Positions 57,448 to 64,000 of a DNA stretch of 64,000 nt are shown piece after piece. A program made the position numbers and the translations under genes. Under the pieces are notes generated by a model, which ran no database searches, was not told where the DNA came from, and saw only the letters and a list, made by a program, of their open reading frames with translations. The stretch is from Aquilaria yunnanensis (taxonomy: Eukaryota > Streptophyta > Magnoliopsida > Malvales > Thymelaeaceae), in contig CM077599.1 of assembly GCA_039654915.1 (NCBI GenBank), positions 8,248,501 to 8,312,500 of the forward strand, read 5' to 3'. Within the stretch, counting starts at the first letter, position 1; the number at the start of each line of letters is the position of its first letter.

Positions 57448-60429
57448 AAGTGAAGATTTTGAGCTGGAATTACATTGATTTTAGAAGGGCTCCAAGTCAG
57501 ATCTGACCTAACAGTCCGCATACATTTTCGAATGACAGGGAATCCTTTGAATAAACTTGTATCTTTGAAAGCTTGCAAAAGTAATTTAATAGTAAAAATC
57601 TCCTAGATTTAGTCCAGAATCTAGGGTGTAGTCTTTGTTAAATGGACACCTGCTATTCTTTTTCTGGTACAACAAAAAGATGTTGCGTGTGCATTCTACC
57701 ACTTTTTAATCCCATTATTAATTCTACACATTCTACCAATTTTTACCAAAAATTCAATTATTACACCTACACATTCTACCACTTCTTACCAAAAATTCCG
57801 TTTTTATATCCATCTCTCACTCCTTTCCATTATACTATCCATTATTGCTATCACACTTTACTTTGAAAACGATACTACTCGTGGGTGAAAATAAAAAGTT
57901 AAGTGAGATTTAATAGTGGCAATCTTGAAAGTGCTGTCAAATCTAGTAAGAAGGATTTCATATGTTGCACCCCAACTCTAAAAAAAAAGAATTCATAGTG
58001 GTTATCAACATCCTTGCAAGAAGTTTGGGGTTAGTTTCCAAACAAGGTAGCTCTCATATTAAATGACTTCAGTGGCCTCCCAATTCTCACAAATGCTCAA
58101 TACAAAAAAAAAAAAAAGATTCTCAGTTTTCCGCAACACAAATTCCAACAAAGGAAAGAAGTTCATCCCTTCCATCAAAAGCCATTAAAGGGAAAATTCA
58201 AAAACAAAAAAAAGAGACAGAGAGCAAACACAAGCAACTAAAGCCACTTTAATCATTTCACTTCAAGAGGGCTATGATCTCAGTTCTTTGCAACACAAAC
58301 TCCGAAAAGAGAAATTCATCCTTTCCATCAAAAGACAACAAGGGAAAATTCAAAACCAAAAAGGACTGAGAACAAGCATGAGCAAGCAAGGCCACTTGAG
58401 TCATCTCACTTCAAGAGAGTTATCAAGTATGTCATCACCATAGCTCACAAAAAAAAAAAAGGGAAACAAAAAAAAAAAACAAAAAAAAAAAAGAGGAAAA
58501 AGGGCTCAAACTAGAAAAAAAAAAAAAGAAAAAAAGTGAGCTATGGATTCTAGACTGAAAACCTGCAAAGGCGGTTTAGAATACAAAAGCAACCCTCAAA
58601 CCAAGCATGCATAAAGATCACAATAGTTGGGGGGCAACAGATGAGGTCTAACTTTCTGGAAAGAGTGGCAAGTTTGAGGTCATCACTATTGAGTTTTTCA
58701 CCATAATCAAATTTGCTCACGAGTAGTATTAAAAGACCCTTCTTTCACACCACTCAAACTTAACTTTATTCAGACCTAATATTTACCTCTTAATATCATT
58801 CTCATTCAGCTAAAAGACTGCCACAAAAAAAAAAAAACATTCAAACTTAACTTTCCTCACACCTAACATTTACCTCTCGATATCATCCTCATTCAGTTAA
58901 AAGGCTATTATTGTGAATCATGTTTCTACCTTATTGCCTTGCACAGTTTATGTCTTCGAGTTGGAAAGGGAAGAATGGCAGGACATTTTAATTGAAAACA
59001 AAGACCGTAAATTACTTTGTCAAGCTTTGAAAATTGATGAAAGTTTTTCTTTAAGGCCAAACCATTATTCATTAATGTATGTAGACTTAAAAGTAAGGAG
59101 ATAGCTTGAGTCTTTCTTTAATAAGATGTGGTTCTTGTAAGAGAAATTTACGATCAAGTGCCATCACAAAGGTCTAGAAATCCTCAACCTTCTGTTAAAT
59201 CAAAGGCGAGATGATATCTCTTTCCACATAAACACCATAATCAAGGGGGCAAAGTAGTCTCTACTAAGCGCAAGAAAAGTACTGCCAAGAAAGAAGCTCA
59301 ATAGACAAGGGGGCAAGTCTTATGGATCAGAACCTGAGTCTAAGGAAGAGCAATCATTCGGACTGTAACATGGGGGTAAACAAGTGTCCGCACGGCCAGA
59401 AGAAAATGGGCAAAGCAGACATTGAAAGTAAAGCCTTTGATGGTATCAAATCCATGACAATGGATGAGTACCCGAAAGAGATATAAATTATGAGGCGGGC
59501 CAACTTTAAAGAAATTGAGGCCAAAATTCAAGAACAAGTCAAAGAAAGGGGATTTTGAAAAGAGTTGGGCTTTTGAGGCAGTGAACAAAAGCTGGAAAGC
59601 ATAAAGAGATTCAATGATAGTCCAAGAAGACAATTATAAAGAGGATCCAGTAAAGCAAAGATATGAAGAACTAGATCAATCCAAAAAAATAAAAAATAAA
59701 AAAATAAATATAAAAATAAATAAAAAAAAAAAAGAACCATCAATTACACATGCTTTGCATTCATGCATTTCACATCATGCATGCATGATTTTTACACGAT
59801 AGGAATCAAATGGGAAACACATCCACCGCACCGTTACAGCAGTATAAGCTGAGATCTCAATAATATCAGCTCTTACCAATCTATCACTGGATACACAGCT
59901 AATATGCGGGACCAACCCGCATCAGGAATTCAAGGATAAGGTAGACAATATGTCAAAAGCCTGGCAATTGATTCAATAATCGAGACTACACCTGGAAGGA
60001 CAGGATTGACATCAGCTAGTAGTATCCAAAATAAGAGATAGCTATAGCCAAGGATAAGGCAGATATCAAAAAGGATAAAGTAGACAATATTGTCAAAAGC
60101 TTGGCAATTGATTCAATAATCGAGGCTACACCTGGAAGGACAGGATTGATGCCAGCTTAGCAGCATCCAAGATAAGAGATAGCTGTGGTCAAAGATAAGG
60201 CAGACATCAAGAAATATTGTCGTTGAAACTTTGTCAAAAGCGGACAATGGATTCAATAATCGAGGACTGGATCAACGGATAAAAAAAAAAATATCTATCA
60301 AAATGAAGTAGGATCTACTTTTCCGGTTAAACGGCGGATACGGTACTCCGTGACTCTCAAGTCGGTTCTCTCAGTTGCCCATAATAACTGATTCCTTCAC
60401 CCCTTCTTTCTTTTACTTCCTCCTAGAAA
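57448..60429 (+). other. Spacer between gag and CRP-A, copy 3
   Basis: About 3 kb without a credible gene; ~150-165-bp repeats at 58115-58440, A-rich runs at 58450-58540, ~143-bp repeats at 59930-60265. From about 58550 onward the sequence is almost identical to copies 1/2, while gag and the part before it differ strongly. No protease, reverse transcriptase, RNase H or integrase motif was seen. Confidence 0.7.
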
Positions 60430-60978
60430 ATGGATCCTACTTTTTCCGCCTTGCGAAAGTATTTCCCTTCTCTCCCAATGAACATCCTCAAAAAGATCTA
60501 CCAAGTTCGCTGTGAACGATTAAGAGTTCTGATGCACAAAGGAATCCCTGAAGATGTGCGGTGGTTAATCGAAGCCAAGGTTCGTCTGGCAGGTGAAATC
60601 CCAGAGGCATTTGTGTCTCACATGCCTGGTATAGGCAAAAGCTCTTATGCCAAAAAGCGAAGAGCGAAAAGGTTACAAGTCTGCCATAAATGTGGACGGT
60701 GGACTTGTAATACTAAATGTCGTTCTTTAGGGATGATCTCTGATAATCGAGAAGATAAAATACGATTCATTAAGAATGGCCTGAGTAAGGACTCGTTGGA
60801 TGATATCCAATTGACTCTTGAGACGCATTCTTGTGGATCTGTGCAACGTGAACTTCTTGGTTTATGGAGCATTTTTCATGAAGAACGAAACCGTTACAGT
60901 CTCGGGAATCTGACTGTAAATGACCCTGTTTGCCAGCTTGTAAGAAAACTGGATGGGAAGCAAATCCTCGACTCATAG
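60430..60978 (+). CDS. CRP-A, cysteine-rich nucleic-acid-binding-like protein, copy 3
   Basis: 182 aa. Basic patch 74-81 and cysteines 85, 88, 93 and 97 intact. Five residues differ from copies 1/2 (Ser3 to Pro and four near the C-terminus). The changed C-terminal bases make it resemble CRP-B of copies 1/2 (RYSLGN, TVNDPVCQLVRK), suggesting gene conversion between paralogues. No TATA block directly upstream; leader GTGACTCTCAAGTCGGTT is shared with CRP-B. Confidence 0.75.
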   Translation: MDPTFSALRKYFPSLPMNILKKIYQVRCERLRVLMHKGIPEDVRWLIEAKVRLAGEIPEAFVSHMPGIGKSSYAKKRRAKRLQVCHKCGRWTCNTKCRSLGMISDNREDKIRFIKNGLSKDSLDDIQLTLETHSCGSVQRELLGLWSIFHEERNRYSLGNLTVNDPVCQLVRKLDGKQILDS

Positions 60979-61140
60979 AAGGCGTTAATGTCGTTACTAG
61001 ATGTAAAGCCAGTGGAAGATGTGAGTCACAGTCACAATTACTGTACATACAGTTTGTTATATTTGGAAAAGTTTGCATTTTCTTTTGACAGATGTACATG
61101 CTCCCCTAAGTGTAATCGACACGTTATCCCTTTTCATCAC

Positions 61141-61148
61141 TATAAATG
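61141..61148 (+). promoter_or_regulatory. CRP-B TATA box, copy 3
   Basis: TATAAATG within TTATCCCTTTTCATCACTAT..., about 127 bp before the CRP-B ATG. Copies 1/2 lack about 40 bp of the leader that follows. Confidence 0.6.
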
Positions 61149-61267
61149 CGTGTTCTTCCTTCTGATTAAGCAGCGGATAAGATACCTCGTGACTTCTAAA
61201 GTCGGTTATTCCAGTCTCCTACAATAACTGATTCATTTCCCTCTTCTCTCAAATTCTTCTCTCATCA

Positions 61268-61816
61268 ATGGATTCTACTCTTTCTACACTGCGAAAATAC
61301 TTTCCTTCCCTTCCAATAAAAGTCCTTAAAAAGATCTACCTTGCTAGATGTGAAAGAATCAGAGTTTTTACACGCAAAGGCATTCCCGATAATGTGCAGT
61401 GGATAATTGAAGCTAAGGTCCGTTTGGCAGGTGAAGTTCCAGATGCATTTATGCCCCGCATGCCCGGTTTAGGTAAAAGCCGTTATGCCAAAAGGCGAAG
61501 AGCAAAGAGACTAGGCGTGTGTTATAAATGTGGGCGATGGAATTGTATTACTAAATGTCGCTCTTTAGGATACATCTCCATAAATCGTGAAGATAAAAGA
61601 AAATTCATTAAGAATGGCCTGCGTAAGGAATCTCTGGAAGATATCCGAGAGACTCTTGAAACGCATTCTTGTGGAAAAGTGCAAGGTGAAATTATCAGTT
61701 TATGGAGGACTTACCATAAAGAACGAAACCGTTACAGTCTTGGGAATGTGACTTTAAACGATCCTGTTTGTCAGTTTGTAAGAAAACTGGATGGGAAGCA
61801 AATCCCCGACTTATAG
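61268..61816 (+). CDS. CRP-B, cysteine-rich nucleic-acid-binding-like protein, copy 3
   Basis: 182 aa. About 14 residues differ from copy 1, mostly in the C-terminal third; the basic patch is identical, and in the finger CYKCGRWNCITKC all cysteines are kept. The pattern (changes outside the finger, frame preserved) suggests constraint on the nucleic-acid-binding part. Own TATA box. Function unknown beyond likely nucleic-acid binding. Confidence 0.75.
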   Translation: MDSTLSTLRKYFPSLPIKVLKKIYLARCERIRVFTRKGIPDNVQWIIEAKVRLAGEVPDAFMPRMPGLGKSRYAKRRRAKRLGVCYKCGRWNCITKCRSLGYISINREDKRKFIKNGLRKESLEDIRETLETHSCGKVQGEIISLWRTYHKERNRYSLGNVTLNDPVCQFVRKLDGKQIPDL

Positions 61817-61966
61817 AAGGCATTGAAGCCATTACTGGACATAAATCAGGGGAAGATGAGAGCCACGGTCATGATTCCTGTACATATAAGTTGTCATTTG
61901 TCTTTTCTTTTGACAATAATGTACTTGCTTCTGTAAGTGTAATTAACGCATTATCCCTTTCATCAC

Positions 61967-61974
61967 TATAAATA
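61967..61974 (+). promoter_or_regulatory. CRP-C TATA box, copy 3
   Basis: TATAAATA after TTATCCCTTTCATCAC, 66 bp before the CRP-C ATG. Confidence 0.6.
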
Positions 61975-62032
61975 TGTGTTAGTTATTTTCGTTTCCTACA
62001 ATCACTAATTTCTTTCTTTGCCTCCTTCATCA

Positions 62033-62581
62033 ATGGAGTCTTCTCTTTCCGCCTTACGAAAGTATTTTCCTTCCTTCCCAATAAATGTTCTTAAAAAGAT
62101 TTATCAAGCTAGATGTGAACGATTCAGAGTATTTATGCACAAAGGCATCCCTGATAATGTGCGGTGGCTAATTGAAGCTAAGGTTCGTTCAGCTGGTGAA
62201 GTTCCCGAAGCGTTCTTTCCCCGTATGCCCGGCTTTGGTAAAAGCGCTTATGCCAAAAAAAGAAGAGCAAAGAGGCTAGGCGTTTGTCATAATTGTGGAT
62301 GGTGGATTTGCGGCAATAAATGTCGTTCTCCAGGAGTGATCACCAGAAATCGTAATGATAGAATAAAATTCATCAAGAATGGCTTGCGTAAGGAATCTCT
62401 GGAAGATATTCGAGAGGTTCTTGAAGCGCATTCTTGCGGAATAGTGCAATTTGAGGTTGTTGGATTATGGATAATTTTCCAAAAAGAACGAGATCGTTAT
62501 AGTCTTGGGAATCTGACTTTAAACGACCCAGTTTGCCAGTTTGTGAGAAAACTGGATGGGATGCAAATCACCGATTCATAG
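62033..62581 (+). CDS. CRP-C, cysteine-rich nucleic-acid-binding-like protein, copy 3
   Basis: 182 aa from the ATG at 62033; the frame extends 15 bp further upstream but without an ATG. Four residues differ from copies 1/2. Finger CHNCGWWICGNKC with preceding AKKRRAKR. Followed at 62636 by the ~86-bp array and then LOG. Confidence 0.75.
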   Translation: MESSLSALRKYFPSFPINVLKKIYQARCERFRVFMHKGIPDNVRWLIEAKVRSAGEVPEAFFPRMPGFGKSAYAKKRRAKRLGVCHNCGWWICGNKCRSPGVITRNRNDRIKFIKNGLRKESLEDIREVLEAHSCGIVQFEVVGLWIIFQKERDRYSLGNLTLNDPVCQFVRKLDGMQITDS

Positions 62582-62635
62582 AAAGCATTGAAGCCATTAC
62601 TGGACGCAAAGCCAGTGAAAGACGAGGATCAAAGT

Positions 62636-63000
62636 CACGATTACTGTACGTGCTAGCTGTCGCTTTTGGAAATTTTCCTCCCCTTTTGGTAATAATGTAT
62701 CCACTCCTGACGTGAACCAAAGTCACGATTACTGTACGTGCTAGCTGTCGCTTTTGAAATCTTCCTCCCCTTTCGGCGATAATGTATCCACTCCTGACAT
62801 GAGCCATAGTCACGATACTGTACATGCTAGCTGCCACTTTTTAAAATTTTCCTTCTCTTCCAACAATCACGTACCTACTCCTGACGTAAGCTACAGTAGT
62901 GACTACTGTACATGCTAGCAGCTATTTTGAAAATTTTCCTCCTCTTTTAACGATAGTGTACCCATACCTGACCAGAGTCATACTCGTGACTACTGTGAAT
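62636..63000 (+). repeat. ~86-bp tandem repeat upstream of LOG, copy 3
   Basis: Four units (five in copies 1/2). TGACGTG at 62708-62714 and TGACGTAAG at 62882-62890; in the other units the core is TGACATG or TGACCAG. TGACGTAAG is the as-1-type site for TGA bZIP factors. The same ATTACTGTACATRC block is present downstream of each CRP, so the array grew from an intergenic unit of the CRP cluster. Confidence 0.75.
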
Positions 63001-63058
63001 AGCTAGCAATAATGTATCCATTCTTGAAAATAAAATTATTGCCTTATCTCTTCATCTC

Positions 63059-63068
63059 TATAAATATA
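63059..63068 (+). promoter_or_regulatory. LOG TATA-like box, copy 3
   Basis: TATAAATATA preceded by CCTTATCTCTTCATCTC, homologous to the CRP-B and CRP-C promoter blocks. 40 bp from the chosen LOG ATG. Confidence 0.5.
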
Positions 63069-63098
63069 TCCTCTTTTCTCACAAGGGTAAGGATAGGA

Positions 63099-63728
63099 AT
63101 GGAGAAAACCCCAACTCGTAAATCCCGAAGTATTTGTGTATTTTCTGGGGCTTTTCCTGGAAAAGATGAAGAGTATTTAAAAGCAGCCAACCATTTGGGA
63201 AGAGTATTAGCTGAGCGAAAAATACATTTAGTTTATGGAGGAGGTAGTGTCGGATTAATGGGAGGTGTAGCATCAGCAGCATCTCTAGGAGGAAGTCAAG
63301 TTTTGGGCATTATCCCTGGACCTCTGAAATTTATTTCTGGGGGCACGATTGGAGAAGAATTAGTGGTTAAAAATTTGCAAGAGCGTGTGTTACAAATGCT
63401 TTTAAATGCTGATGCTTTTATCGCTCTACCAGGTGGTTTTGGCACATTGGGAGAAGTCTTTCAAATTGCTTCCATGGCCCAACTTAATTCGCATAAGAAA
63501 CCCATTGGGCTTTTAAATGTTAACAATTTCTTTACAGGTCTGATAGCTTTTATGGATTATGCTATGCAGAAGAATTTCATATCAAGAGTGGCACGGCGAA
63601 TCATAATATCCGCAACAACTGCTGAAGAATTGCTAGATAAAATACAAGCTTTTGTTCCTGAACCAGATCCAGCAATGATTCAGATAGACTGGACACGACA
63701 GTCTTTCCCGACCAGTTCACTCCCATAA
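63099..63728 (+). CDS. LOG-like: LOG-type cytokinin riboside 5'-monophosphate phosphoribohydrolase, copy 3
   Basis: 209 aa. GGGSVGLMG at 47-55, Arg96, PGGFGTLGE at 111-119, then the GLLNVNNFF and ARRIIISATTAEELL segments typical of plant LOGs. Differs from copy 1 by two residues: Pro for His in GIIPGPL (Pro is the usual plant LOG residue, so copies 1/2 carry the derived form) and Ser for Leu in QLNSHKKP. Only about five nucleotide changes in 630. Single open frame with no introns. Product would raise local free cytokinin. The upstream in-frame ATG at 63012 precedes the TATA-like box and is less likely. Confidence 0.87.
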   Translation: MEKTPTRKSRSICVFSGAFPGKDEEYLKAANHLGRVLAERKIHLVYGGGSVGLMGGVASAASLGGSQVLGIIPGPLKFISGGTIGEELVVKNLQERVLQMLLNADAFIALPGGFGTLGEVFQIASMAQLNSHKKPIGLLNVNNFFTGLIAFMDYAMQKNFISRVARRIIISATTAEELLDKIQAFVPEPDPAMIQIDWTRQSFPTSSLP

Positions 63729-64000
63729 TGGTCATCTACTCACCCTGTTGAAGTATTGTGGAAGAAAGAAGCGATCTGATCCGTTTTTCTTGTCCTTTAG
63801 TTTTATTATCAGCATTTTCTTTCGCGTTTCAGTTTTTCTTTTCAGGGAATTTCTTTTTTTATAATATAGCTTCGTCCATGCTGATATTAAAACCATAGGA
63901 CAATGCCTTTAGGTTGGAATGGCTGAGTAAAGAGTAATTTTTATTACTCTTGAGACGCATCCTATTAGGTCTACTAGGCATAACATTTTGGGGTAGTTAA
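63729..64000 (+). other. LOG 3' flank, copy 3, to window end
   Basis: Matches the region downstream of LOG in copy 2 (about 21950-22222 reversed). The window ends before the hairpin array and 3' LTR. Confidence 0.7.

Larger units (their letters stand above)
51976..64000 (+). mobile_element. Copy 3 of the LOG/CRP retrotransposon (3' end outside window)
   Basis: Order on the plus strand: LTR, primer site 54567-54585, leader, intact gag, spacer, CRP-A, CRP-B, CRP-C, LOG, and the start of the region leading to the hairpin array. The window stops about 130-270 bp before that array would begin. Orientation is opposite to copies 1 and 2, so the two clusters face each other head to head across 18.9 kb. 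Confidence 0.9.

Noticed and set aside
57448..60429. Hidden pol region in the gag-CRP spacer
   Set aside because: No RT (YxDD-type), protease (D-S/T-G) or integrase motif was readable in any frame; a profile search would be decisive.
60430..60978. CRP as a relocated gag zinc knuckle
   Set aside because: The finger has four cysteines with 2-4-3 spacing, the surrounding sequence does not match gag, and gag has its own knuckles.
62018..62032. Longer CRP-C start
   Set aside because: The frame is open but has TTG, not ATG, at this point; the paralogues start at the equivalent of 62033.
60430..62581. Integrated carlavirus genome
   Set aside because: Only a partial resemblance in one small protein; no replicase, triple gene block or coat protein sequence is present.

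Overview
The window looks like repeat-rich intergenic DNA from a plant nuclear genome, probably a eudicot. It is very AT-rich, has many poly-T/poly-A runs and microsatellites, and is filled with nested plant transposons: Tat/Ogre-like LTR elements, a CACTA, a hAT, Mutator-like elements, Stowaway-like MITEs and a LINE relic. No complete ordinary host gene is visible.

Three copies of one unusual LTR retrotransposon dominate it. Copies 1 and 2 lie on the minus strand as a perfect tandem LTR-internal-LTR-internal-LTR (2818-33064). The LTRs are 2471 bp each, the period is exactly 13,888 bp, and a single 5-bp target duplication (AAAAT) flanks the whole complex. Copy 3 lies on the plus strand (51976 to the window end, where it is cut off) and is inserted in the subterminal repeats of a CACTA-like transposon. 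The element has a tRNA-Arg-type primer binding site, a polypurine tract, very long R/U5 sequence and a Tat/Ogre-like gag (intact only in copy 3). I could not find protease, reverse transcriptase, RNase H or integrase, so it looks like a non-autonomous, gag-only element that needs a partner.

The striking part is its cargo. Between gag and the 3' LTR, in sense orientation, every copy carries four intact intronless genes. Three are tandem paralogues of a 182-aa basic cysteine-rich protein (called CRP-A, -B and -C here), whose core resembles the nucleic-acid-binding proteins of carlaviruses. The fourth is a LOG-type cytokinin riboside 5'-monophosphate phosphoribohydrolase with its PGGxGTxxE motif intact. 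CRP-B, CRP-C and LOG are preceded by related TATA-box promoter modules. Upstream of LOG is a tandem ~86-bp array containing TGACG motifs, and downstream of LOG is a ~2.4-kb array of about 44 hairpin-forming 45-51-bp units. A retrotransposon carrying a cytokinin-activating enzyme plus virus-like zinc-finger proteins is, as far as I know, undescribed. It could act on host cell proliferation and silencing, but that is inference.

The 19 kb between the two element clusters (33070-51970) holds: a 2.5-kb hAT-like element with 8-bp target duplications; a LINE 3' relic; an orphan secretory first exon; a degenerate TGTTTGTTCTT minisatellite interrupted by a Stowaway-like MITE; a ~200-bp-arm inverted repeat; and a Mutator-like element that captured two exons of a chloroplast ClpC-type chaperone gene, whose retained intron was later hit by a related LTR element now reduced to a solo LTR. 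Cargo genes differ little between copies 1/2 and 3, while gag and part of the 5' region differ much more, so the family is mosaic.
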